A program made the translations under genes and the position numbers. From an uncultured Roseateles sp. (GTDB lineage Bacteria > Pseudomonadota > Gammaproteobacteria > Burkholderiales > Burkholderiaceae_C), in assembly GCF_963422335.1 (NCBI RefSeq), contig NZ_OY729424.1, forward strand, positions 5,270,001-5,334,000: DNA of 64,000 nt, written 5' to 3'. The notes under the pieces were generated by a model. The model was not told the origin of the DNA, did no database searches, and was given only the letters and a program-made list of their open reading frames with translations. This document shows, in pieces, positions 27,907 to 35,027 of the stretch (its first letter is position 1; each line of letters opens with the position of its first letter).

Positions 27907-28680
27907 TCATCGCCAGGTCTTCTTCTTCTTCCAGCGCTGGCCTTCGCGCGCGCCGGTGTCCTTCATGCCCAGATAGAACTCCTTGATGTCGTCCTTATCG
28001 CGAAGTCTTGCGCAGGTATCTTCCATGACGATGCGGCCGTTCTCCAGCACATAGCCGTAGTCGGCCGCGTTCAGCGCCATATTGGCGTTCTGCTCGACCA
28101 GCAGCATGGTCGTGCCGCGCTCGCGGTTGATGCGCACGACGATCTCGAAGATCTCCTTGGTCAGCTTAGGGCTCAGGCCCAGACTCGGCTCGTCAAGCAA
28201 GATCAGATCGGGGGCCGCCATCAGCGCCCGCGAGATCGCCAGCATCTGCTGCTGGCCGCCCGACAGCAGACCGGCCGGCTGCTGCGCACGCTCCTTCAGG
28301 ATGGGGAAATAGCTGAAGACCAGGGCCAGGTCACGCGCCACGCCATCGGCATCGCGCCGCGTGTAGGCCCCCATTGCCAGGTTGTCGCGTACCGACAGCA
28401 GCGGGAACACCTCGCGCCCCTCGGGCACATGGCTCAGGCCACGCTGCACGATCAGCGCCGGGTCCATGGCGGTGATGCTCTCGCCCTTGAATTCAATCGT
28501 GCCCTTGCGCGGATCGAGGATGCCCGAGATCGTCTTCAGAATCGTCGACTTGCCCGCGCCATTGGCGCCCAGCACGGTGGCGATCTCGCCCTGGCGCACC
28601 TGCAGGCTGACGCCCTTGACGGCCTTGATCGGGCCGTAGGCGCTCTCCACATTCGACAGCTTCAGGATCACCGTGCTCAT
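27907..28680 (-). CDS. livF: LivF-type ABC transporter ATP-binding protein
   Basis: A 257-residue ABC ATPase of the LivF branch. Walker A is GANGAGKST, the signature LLSGGQQQML, Walker B DLILLDEPSLGL and the H-loop near LLVEQNANMAL. With LivG it powers the LivHM permease at the inner membrane. Its start overlaps the livG stop by 4 nt. The extreme C-terminus, REGQRWKKKKTWR, is an unusual lysine-rich tail beyond the usual end of the family and may simply reflect drift past the last domain. The ligase gene follows after 17 nt. Confidence 0.93.
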   Translation of the reverse strand: MSTVILKLSNVESAYGPIKAVKGVSLQVRQGEIATVLGANGAGKSTILKTISGILDPRKGTIEFKGESITAMDPALIVQRGLSHVPEGREVFPLLSVRDNLAMGAYTRRDADGVARDLALVFSYFPILKERAQQPAGLLSGGQQQMLAISRALMAAPDLILLDEPSLGLSPKLTKEIFEIVVRINRERGTTMLLVEQNANMALNAADYGYVLENGRIVMEDTCARLRDKDDIKEFYLGMKDTGAREGQRWKKKKTWR

Positions 28681-29477
28681 GCTGCAGGCCTCCGCAACGA
28701 CGAGGCATCATCGGCCGTGCCCAGATAGGCCTCGATCACCGCCGCGTTGGCCTGCACCTCGGCCGGCGAGCCCATGGCCACGAGTTCGCCCTGGTTCATC
28801 GCCAGCACGCGATCCGAGACCTTGGAGACCAGGGACATATCGTGCTCGACCATCAACACGGTGATACCCAGATCCTTCTGGATGTCCTGTATCCAGAAGG
28901 CCATGTCATTGGTCTCCTCGGCGTTCAGCCCGGACGACGGCTCGTCGAGCAGCAGCAGCTTGGGCTCGGTGGCCAGCGCGCGGGCCAGTTCCACCACCTT
29001 GCGCACGCCATAGGGCAGGCCGGCGACCAGGGTGTCGCGGTAGTGGGCCAGGTCCAGGAAGTCGATCACCTCCTCGACCTTGTGCCGCGTCTGACGCTCG
29101 GCCTCACGCACCCGTTGCGTGAACAGCAGCTCGCGCCACAGGCTGCGCGGGTGGTGGATGTGGCGGCCGATCAGCAGGTTCTGCAACACCGTTGCATGCT
29201 CGAACAGCTCGATGTTCTGGAAGGTGCGCGCGATGCCCAGGCCCGCCACCTGATGCGGCGGCACGCGGCTCAAGGGCTTGCCCTCGAACTGGATCGAGCC
29301 TGTGGTCGGCGTGTACAGGCGGCTGATCAGATTGAACACCGTCGTCTTGCCCGCACCATTGGGGCCTATCAGGGTGAAGACCTCGCCGCGACGCACGTCG
29401 AAGCTCACCTTGTTGACGGCCAGCACACCACCGAAGCGGACGCTCAGTTCGTGGGCTGAGAGCAGTGTTTCGCTCAT
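28677..29477 (-). CDS. livG: LivG-type ABC transporter ATP-binding protein
   Basis: A 266-residue ABC ATPase of the LivG branch with Walker A GPNGAGKTT, the Q-loop region FQNIELFEHATVLQNLLIG characteristic of LivG, the degenerate signature LPYGVRKVVELARAL (LivG proteins typically have LPYGxQR), and Walker B KLLLLDEPSSGL. Start is the ATG at 29477, overlapping the livM stop by 4 nt; open frame upstream of it is antisense or out-of-frame to livM. It forms the heterodimeric ATPase with LivF for import of a carboxylate or amino-acid ligand delivered by the binding protein at 24830. Confidence 0.93.
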   Translation of the reverse strand: MSETLLSAHELSVRFGGVLAVNKVSFDVRRGEVFTLIGPNGAGKTTVFNLISRLYTPTTGSIQFEGKPLSRVPPHQVAGLGIARTFQNIELFEHATVLQNLLIGRHIHHPRSLWRELLFTQRVREAERQTRHKVEEVIDFLDLAHYRDTLVAGLPYGVRKVVELARALATEPKLLLLDEPSSGLNAEETNDMAFWIQDIQKDLGITVLMVEHDMSLVSKVSDRVLAMNQGELVAMGSPAEVQANAAVIEAYLGTADDASSLRRPAA

Positions 29478-30550
29478 TTCAGTCTGTCCGATTTCTGGAA
29501 CGACTTCTGCCGCTTGAACAGGCCCTGGCGGTAGAACGGGAACAGCTGGAACCAGGTGCGTATCTTCAGCCAACGGCCGTACAGACCCAGCGGTTCGAAC
29601 AGCACGAAGACGATCAGCACCAGGCCATAAACCACCGCCTGCAGGCCCGGCGCCTGGCCCACGGCCTCGGGCAGATAGTCTTTGGCCAGGGTGATCAGCT
29701 GCGGCATCGTGATCAGGAAGATCGCGCCCAGAAAGGCGCCGTGCACCGAGCCCACGCCGCCGATGACAATCATCAGCAGCAGGTCGATGGACTGCAGGAT
29801 GTTGAACTGGTCGGGCGACAGGAAGCGGATCTTGTGGGCGTACAAGGCCCCGCCAATGCCGGCCATGCCGGCCGACAGCGCGAACGACAGCGTCTTGTAA
29901 TAGGCCAGGTGGATGCCCATGCTCTGCGCCGAGACCTCGGAGTCGCGTATCGCCACAAAGGCCCGGCCGGTCGGAGAGCGCAGCAGGTTCAGCACAGCCA
30001 GGGTGCAGCCCACGGCGCAGACCAGGCAGACGAAGTAGAAGGCCTCGGCGCTGTCGAACGACCAGCCAAAGGCCTGCAGACTGGCCACCGCCTTGCCGGC
30101 ATTGCCGCCGGTGACGCTCTCCCAGCGCGCCAGCACCTCCTCGACGATGGCCGCGAACGACAGCGTGGCGATGCCCAGGTAGATGCCCTTCACCCGCAGC
30201 GCCGGCAGACCCACCATCGCGCCGACGATGGCCGACAGCAGGGCGGCCAGGGCCATGGACACCGGAAAGGGCCAGCCCTTGGCCGCCAGCACCGCCTGGG
30301 TGTAGGCGCCAACGCCCAGAAACGCCGCATGGCCGATGGAGAACAGTCCGGTGAAGCCCGACAGCAGCATCAGCCCCAGTCCGACAATGCCGTAGATCAG
30401 CACAAAGGTCAGCTGCGCCAGCCAGTAGTCGGGGAAGGTCCAGGGCGCCGCCAGCAGCACCAGCAGCAGCGCGCCGTACCAGCCGACATGGCCGCCGTGC
30501 TTGGCCAGGTTGATGTCCTGGTCGTAGCGGGTTTTGAACAGGAATCGCAT
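29474..30550 (-). CDS. livM: LivM-type ABC transporter permease
   Basis: A 358-residue inner-membrane permease with about ten hydrophobic segments. The family hallmarks are IYGIVGLGLMLLSGFTGLFSIGHAAFLGVGAYT and, in the second half, RDSEVSAQSMGIHLAYYK and IGGVGSVHGAFLGA. Two in-frame ATGs are possible, at 30586 and 30550. I choose 30550 because it begins the MRFLFKTRYD start typical of this group and because 30551-30623 is a dispersed repeat rather than coding. No normal Shine-Dalgarno is present; the GC-rich end of the repeat directly abuts the start. It follows livH after an 82-nt gap and overlaps livG by 4 nt. Confidence 0.9.
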   Translation of the reverse strand: MRFLFKTRYDQDINLAKHGGHVGWYGALLLVLLAAPWTFPDYWLAQLTFVLIYGIVGLGLMLLSGFTGLFSIGHAAFLGVGAYTQAVLAAKGWPFPVSMALAALLSAIVGAMVGLPALRVKGIYLGIATLSFAAIVEEVLARWESVTGGNAGKAVASLQAFGWSFDSAEAFYFVCLVCAVGCTLAVLNLLRSPTGRAFVAIRDSEVSAQSMGIHLAYYKTLSFALSAGMAGIGGALYAHKIRFLSPDQFNILQSIDLLLMIVIGGVGSVHGAFLGAIFLITMPQLITLAKDYLPEAVGQAPGLQAVVYGLVLIVFVLFEPLGLYGRWLKIRTWFQLFPFYRQGLFKRQKSFQKSDRLK

Positions 30551-30554
30551 CAGC

Positions 30555-30623
30555 GCCCGCCCGGCCGCCCGAAGGGCGCTGAACACCCCCTCGGGGGGCA
30601 GTGAACAAAGTGAGCGTGGGGGC
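30555..30623 (-). repeat. Dispersed intergenic repeat, copy A (between livH and livM)
   Basis: Read on the minus strand it starts GCCCCCACGCTCACTTTG, contains the hairpin CCCC-CCGA-GGGG and a second stem CGCCC-TTC-GGGCG, and ends GGCCGGGCGGGC 4 nt before the livM start codon. A second copy is at 32300-32368 in the same orientation relative to its own transcript. The element type is familiar from intergenic regions of Burkholderiales genomes. Confidence 0.8.
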
Positions 30624-30632
30624 TAACCATTG

Positions 30633-31517
30633 CTAGACCTTCTTCCTGAGGCTCTCGCCGAACAAGCCATTGGGCTTGAACATCAGCATCACCAGCACCA
30701 CCACATAGGCCGCCACATCCTTGAAGCCCTCGGGCAGATAAAAGCCCGACAGCGCCTCGACCAGGCCTATCACCAGCCCGCCGACGATGGCGCCCGGCAG
30801 GCTGCCGAAGCCCCCCACCACCGCGGCCGGAAAGGCCTTCAGCCCGATGAAGCCCATGTTCGCGTGAACGAAGGTGATGGGTGCCAGCAGCAGGCCGGCC
30901 AGCGCCGCCACCGCAGCGGCCAGGGCCCAGACCAGGCCGTTCAAGCGCTTGACCGGAATGCCCATGTAGTAGGCCGCGATCTGGTTCTGCGAGGCCGCCT
31001 GCATGGCGATGCCGACGCGGCTGTATTTGAAGAGGGCAAACAGCGCCGCGCACAGCACTGCGGTGGTTGCCACGATCACCAGTTGCTCCACCGCCAGCAC
31101 CACGCCGCCGAACTGCAGCACCTCGCCCTTGTAGGGCACGTCGAGTGCTCGGGTGTCGGTGCCCATGCCCGGGATCATCGTGATAGCGCCACGCGCGACG
31201 TAGCCAATGCCTATGGTCAGCATGACGATGGAAAACGCCGGCTGGCCGAGGATGGGGCTGATCACCAGCCGCTCCAGCAGCATGCCGAACAGACCCATGG
31301 CGATGATCACGGCCGGCACCGTGATCCAGAACGGCAGGCCGGCGACGGTGAGCAGGGTCAGGCCCAGAAAGGCGCCCAGCATCATCAGATCGCCCTGGGC
31401 GAAGCTGACGGTTTCGGTGGCCTTGTAGATCAGGCAAAAGCCCAGCGCGATCAGGCCGTAGATACAGCCCTGCGCCACGCCACCCATCAAGACCTGCAGT
31501 ACCTGGGCCAGTTGCAA
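30633..31517 (-). CDS. livH: LivH-type ABC transporter permease
   Basis: A 294-residue inner-membrane permease of the LivH family with eight or so hydrophobic segments. Recognisable blocks are MGGVAQGCIYGLIALGFCLIYKATETVSFAQGDLMMLGAFLG at the N-terminus and the closing AAVVGGFGSLPGAIVGGLVIGLVEALSGFYL. The start is a TTG at 31517: it has AGGAG 9 nt upstream and gives the normal LivH N-terminus LQLAQVLQVLMGG. Upstream in-frame codons would add residues with no similarity and cross the promoter region. It is the first gene of the liv operon and is divergent from a TetR-type regulator 158 nt away, which probably controls it. Confidence 0.9.
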   Translation of the reverse strand: MQLAQVLQVLMGGVAQGCIYGLIALGFCLIYKATETVSFAQGDLMMLGAFLGLTLLTVAGLPFWITVPAVIIAMGLFGMLLERLVISPILGQPAFSIVMLTIGIGYVARGAITMIPGMGTDTRALDVPYKGEVLQFGGVVLAVEQLVIVATTAVLCAALFALFKYSRVGIAMQAASQNQIAAYYMGIPVKRLNGLVWALAAAVAALAGLLLAPITFVHANMGFIGLKAFPAAVVGGFGSLPGAIVGGLVIGLVEALSGFYLPEGFKDVAAYVVVLVMLMFKPNGLFGESLRKKV

Positions 31518-31607
31518 AGCGCTTGTCTCCTGCAGAACTTTCTTAGCGGGAAGCTCGCATTGCACTGGGTAGCGCCGGTTGATATGCTGGCGGCACCCAA
31601 GCCAAGC

Positions 31608-31619
31608 AAGCAATTGCTT
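31608..31619. promoter_or_regulatory. Candidate TetR operator in the divergent liv/tetR region
   Basis: AAGCAATTGCTT is a perfect 12-bp palindrome, extended imperfectly to about 24 bp (31602-31625). It lies 56 nt before the tetR ATG and 90 nt before the livH start, a suitable place for a repressor controlling both transcripts. Confidence 0.5.
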
Positions 31620-31675
31620 TCTTTGTTCGCTTTGTACAGAAGGGCCCACCTGCTGTGTGCCCGGAGAAACCCGAC

Positions 31676-32290
31676 ATGCCCGGCCCCCGCCGCAAGACCG
31701 CCCCCGAAGACAACCCCGCCAACCGCCGCGAAGACCTGGTCCGCGTGGCCGCCCGCTTGTTCCGCGAAAAGGGTTTCGATGGCACCACCGTGCGCGATAT
31801 CGCCACCGCCGTGGGCATGCGCTCCGGCAGTCCCTTCTACCATTTCGCCAACAAGCATGAGCTCTTGATGGCGGTGATGGAAGAAGGCCTGCGCCTGGGC
31901 CTGGAGCGCAGCGAGGAAGTGATCAGGGATGCCGACCTGCCGGCGATGGAGCGCTTCAAGCGCCTGGTGCGCACGCACTACGGCATCCTGCACGACAACG
32001 GCAGCGACTTCATCCCGGTCATGCTCTACGACTGGCGCTCGCTGCCCGATCAGTACAAGCGCCGCATCATCGAGCTGAAGGACCGCTATGACGAGATCTG
32101 GCAGTCCACCCTCGAAGACCTGCAGCGCCAGGGCCTGATACGCACCGACGCCAAGCTGGCGCGGCTGATGATTCTGGGCGCGATCAATTTCTCGGCCACC
32201 TGGTACCACGCCGCCTCGCGCGCCAAGGGCTCGGTGAGCCTGGACGCGCTGGCCGAGCAGACGGTGGCCCTGGTCACCCACCCCGCCTGA
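31676..32290 (+). CDS. TetR-family transcriptional regulator
   Basis: A 204-residue TetR regulator. The DNA-binding domain occupies residues 18-65, with LVRVAARLFREKGFDGTTVRDIATAVGMRSGSPFYHFANKHELL as the helix-turn-helix region. The C-terminal ligand domain is helical and ends THPA. ATG at 31676 has GGAG 9 nt upstream; a GTG seven codons earlier is less likely. It is divergent from the liv/ligase operon and 85 nt upstream of the AtuA-like gene on the same strand. A dispersed repeat fills most of that gap. TetR regulators in such catabolic clusters usually respond to an acyl-CoA intermediate; that is family knowledge applied here as inference. Confidence 0.9.
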   Translation: MPGPRRKTAPEDNPANRREDLVRVAARLFREKGFDGTTVRDIATAVGMRSGSPFYHFANKHELLMAVMEEGLRLGLERSEEVIRDADLPAMERFKRLVRTHYGILHDNGSDFIPVMLYDWRSLPDQYKRRIIELKDRYDEIWQSTLEDLQRQGLIRTDAKLARLMILGAINFSATWYHAASRAKGSVSLDALAEQTVALVTHPA

Positions 32291-32299
32291 CATCATGAA

Positions 32300-32368
32300 G
32301 CCCCCACGCTCACTTCGTTCGCTGCCCCCCCGAGGGGGAGCTCAGTCCCTTCGGAACGGCCGGGCGGG
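32300..32368 (+). repeat. Dispersed intergenic repeat, copy B (between tetR and the AtuA-like gene)
   Basis: Starts GCCCCCACGCTCACTTCG, contains a CCCCC/GGGGG hairpin and a CCCTTCGG stem, and ends GGCCGGGCGGGA six bases before the start codon of the AtuA-like gene. It matches copy A at 30555-30623 over nearly its whole length, with a few substitutions and a 1-nt indel in the C-run. Confidence 0.8.
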
Positions 32369-32374
32369 ACTGAC

Positions 32375-33769
32375 ATGAAGAAGATCCGCCTCGCGGCCGG
32401 CCTCGGCTTCTACGGCGACAACTGGGAGCCGATACGCGCCGCCATCGAGTTCGGCGAGGTGGACTATGTCTGCTCCGACCACCTGGCCGAGCTGACACTG
32501 GCGATTCTGCGCAAGGACCAGGCCCGGGACCCGGCAACAGGCTTTACCCGCGACCTCGTGCCCATGCTCAGCGCCCTGTGGCCGATGGCCCAACAGGCCG
32601 GCGTCAGGTTCGTGCTGAATGCCGGTGGCCTGAACCCGGCCGGCGCCCGCAACGCCCTGCTGGCCGCTTTCAAGGCCAGGGGCTGGACGGCGCGCATCGC
32701 CGTCGTCACCGGCGACGCGCTGCTCGACCGCATCGACGAGCTGCGCGCCCAGGGGCAAGACCTGGCACACCTCGACACCGGCGCGGCGATAGACGAGGTG
32801 CGTGAACGGCTGGTGTTCGCCAACGCCTACCTCGGTGCCGCACCGATTGTCGAGGCGCTGGCCCGTGGCGCCGACATCGTGCTGACCGGCCGCGTGGCCG
32901 ATGCCGCACTGTTCCTGGCGCCGCTGATCCATGAGTTCGGCTGGTCGCTGCAGCCCAGCGACGCCGAAGGCTGGAACCAGCTCGCGCAAGGCCTGTGCGT
33001 CGGTCATCTGCTGGAATGCTCGGGCCAGGGCGCCGGCGGCAATTTCGGCTCGGCCGGTGCCTGGCAGAAGGTGCCGGACCTGACGCATATCGGCTATCCG
33101 ATTGCGGAGGTGTTCGAGAACGGCAGCGCCATCATCACCAAGGCACCGGGCACCGGCGGGCGCATCAACTTCCACACCGTGCGACAGCAGCTGCTCTACG
33201 AGGTGCACAACCCGCAGCGCTATCTGTCGCCCGATGTGGTGCTGGACATGAGCACCATCCAGCTCGACGAGTTGGGCGGCAACCGCGTGCGACTGCACGG
33301 TGCCAGCGGCTCGGCACCGCCGGCCACGCTGAAGCTGGTGGCCGGGTTTGAGAACGGCTGGATGGGCTCGGCCGTGCTGGGTTTTTGCTGGCCCGACGCG
33401 ATGGCCAAGGCGCGCACCGTGGTCGCTTCGATCAAGACCCAGATGGATGAGAAGCGGATGCGTCACGAGGAGCTCCATGTCGAGTTCCTGGGCCATGACA
33501 GCTTTCTGGGGCCGCACGCCGACACCACGCGGGAAGCCGAGCTGAACGAGGTCTGGCTGCGCATGGCGGTACGCGCTGGCGACAAGCGCGTCGCCGACGC
33601 CTTCCCTCGCCTCTTCCCCTGGATGGCACTGTCCGGCCCGCCCTTCATGGGTGGCTTTCACGGCATACAGCCCGCCAGCCAGCTGCTGGGGTTGTGGCCC
33701 AGCCAGGTGGCGCGGGAGCTGATCGAGCCACTTGTGAAGGTCGAACTCAGCGAGGTGCAGGCATCATGA
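32375..33769 (+). CDS. AtuA-like acyclic terpene utilization protein (DUF1446)
   Basis: A 464-residue protein of the DUF1446/AtuA family. Recognisable blocks are IRLAAGLGFYGDNWEP at the N-terminus, the conserved DYVCSDHLAELTLAIL, the glycine-rich RVADAALFLAPLIHEFGW, and the GQGAGGNFGS and VFENGSAIITKAPGTGGRIN loops. AtuA is required for citronellol/geraniol catabolism in Pseudomonas but its reaction is unknown. The small gene downstream overlaps it by 4 nt and corresponds to the C-terminal domain fused to AtuA in some species. There is no ordinary Shine-Dalgarno; the upstream repeat ends in GGGCGGGA just before the ATG. It probably shares a transcript with tetR and the enoyl-CoA hydratase gene. 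Confidence 0.9.
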   Translation: MKKIRLAAGLGFYGDNWEPIRAAIEFGEVDYVCSDHLAELTLAILRKDQARDPATGFTRDLVPMLSALWPMAQQAGVRFVLNAGGLNPAGARNALLAAFKARGWTARIAVVTGDALLDRIDELRAQGQDLAHLDTGAAIDEVRERLVFANAYLGAAPIVEALARGADIVLTGRVADAALFLAPLIHEFGWSLQPSDAEGWNQLAQGLCVGHLLECSGQGAGGNFGSAGAWQKVPDLTHIGYPIAEVFENGSAIITKAPGTGGRINFHTVRQQLLYEVHNPQRYLSPDVVLDMSTIQLDELGGNRVRLHGASGSAPPATLKLVAGFENGWMGSAVLGFCWPDAMAKARTVVASIKTQMDEKRMRHEELHVEFLGHDSFLGPHADTTREAELNEVWLRMAVRAGDKRVADAFPRLFPWMALSGPPFMGGFHGIQPASQLLGLWPSQVARELIEPLVKVELSEVQAS

Positions 33770-34146
33770 AGTTGCGCCTGGCAGAAATCGCCCACGCCCG
33801 CAGCGGCGACAAGGCCGACCGCGCCGACCTGGGCCTGTTCGCCTGGGACGCCGCCGGCTATGCCGCCCTGGCCCGCGTCATCACCCGCGAACGCATCGCC
33901 GCGCACTTTGCCCACCACCTGGGCAGCGCCGACGCCGGCCGTGTTGACCTCTACCCGCTGCCCAATCTGCTGGCCATCAAGCTGGTGCTCAACGGCGCGC
34001 TGAACGGCGGCGCCGCTTTAAGCCTGCGCAGCGACAACCTGGGCAAGACCCTGGGCGCCCAGTTGCTGCGCATGGAGGTCGAGCTGCCCACCGACGAGGC
34101 CGCGCTCGTGATGGCTGGGGTCAAGCTGGCGCTGGAGAATTTTTAG
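33766..34146 (+). CDS. Small AtuA-associated protein (AtuA C-terminal-like)
   Basis: A 126-residue protein beginning MKLRLAEIAHARSGDKADRADLGLFAWD, a pattern found both as the C-terminal part of long AtuA/DUF1446 proteins and as a separate small protein encoded directly after shorter ones. Here it is separate, with its ATG overlapping the upstream stop (ATGA). The middle has LYPLPNLLAIKLVLNGALNGGAALSLRSDNLGKTLG. A complex with the AtuA-like protein is likely because the two occur both fused and adjacent in different species. No catalytic residues can be named. Confidence 0.85.
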   Translation: MKLRLAEIAHARSGDKADRADLGLFAWDAAGYAALARVITRERIAAHFAHHLGSADAGRVDLYPLPNLLAIKLVLNGALNGGAALSLRSDNLGKTLGAQLLRMEVELPTDEAALVMAGVKLALENF

Positions 34147-34235
34147 TCCTTGCGGGTTGGACCTGACGGGTACTCCCGGCAGCTCCGACCTCAACCGTTT
34201 GTAGCTGTTGATTGACTTTCAGGAGGAGCGCTGCA

Positions 34236-35027
34236 ATGGATGATCAGCGTTGCGTGTTGCTCGATATCGATGGCCCGGTCTGGACCTTGACCCTGAACCG
34301 CCCTGAGGCCCGCAACGCCATCGATGGCGCCACCGCACGCCGTCTGGTCGAGCTGTTCACCGCCTTCGATGCCGACACCACAGCCCATGTGGCCGTGCTC
34401 ACCGGCGCCGGCGGCCATTTCTGCGCCGGCGCCGATCTGAAGGCACTGGCCAGCGGTGATCTGCAGCAGGCGCTGAAGGTCAATCCAGACATGAACACCC
34501 CCGGCCCGCTGGGCCCGACGCGGATGCGCCTGAGCAAGCCGGTGATCGCCGCCATCAGCGGCTATGCCGTGGCCGGCGGCCTGGAATTGGCGCTGTGGTG
34601 CGATCTGCGCGTGGCTGACCCGTCGGCACAGTTGGGTGTGTTCTGCCGCCGCTTTGGCGTGCCCCTGGTGGACGGCGGCACGGTGCGCCTGCCCCGGCTG
34701 ATCGGCGAGAGCCGCGCGCTGGACATGATTCTCACCGGCCGCGCCGTCGCCGCCGACGAGGCGTTGCAGTTCGGCCTCGTCAACCGCCTGGTGTCCGAGG
34801 GTCAGGCCTTGAGTGCCTCCCAGCAGCTGGCCCGCGAACTGGCCGCCCTGCCCCAGCAATGCCTGCGCAATGACAGGCGCAGCGCGCTGAGCCAGAGCGG
34901 CCTGGCCTTCGAAGCTGCGATGGCCGAGGAAACGCGGTTGGGACTGGACACCCTGGCCAGCGGCGAGACGCTGCTAGGCGCCGGCCGCTTTGCCTCGGGC
35001 TCAGGCCGGCACGGCGGCGTGGCCTGA
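34236..35027 (+). CDS. Enoyl-CoA hydratase/isomerase (crotonase) family protein
   Basis: A 263-residue crotonase-fold enzyme. The oxyanion-hole segment GGHFCAGADLKALA and the second loop AVAGGLELALWCDLRVA are clear, with the general Glu in GGLELAL. At the position of the second catalytic Glu of classical hydratases the sequence reads GVFCRRFGVPLVDGGTVRL. The canonical hydratase pair is therefore not complete, and isomerase, hydrolase or other crotonase chemistry is possible. ATG at 34236 has AGGAGGAG 7 nt upstream, a strong site. It follows the AtuA pair after 89 nt. Its 3' end overlaps leuA, transcribed toward it, by 27 nt. Confidence 0.88.
   Translation: MDDQRCVLLDIDGPVWTLTLNRPEARNAIDGATARRLVELFTAFDADTTAHVAVLTGAGGHFCAGADLKALASGDLQQALKVNPDMNTPGPLGPTRMRLSKPVIAAISGYAVAGGLELALWCDLRVADPSAQLGVFCRRFGVPLVDGGTVRLPRLIGESRALDMILTGRAVAADEALQFGLVNRLVSEGQALSASQQLARELAALPQQCLRNDRRSALSQSGLAFEAAMAEETRLGLDTLASGETLLGAGRFASGSGRHGGVA

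Noticed and set aside
28677..30608. A very long fused frame joining livG with upstream sequence
   Set aside because: The part upstream of 29477 is an out-of-frame reading of livM, which encodes a complete permease in its own frame.
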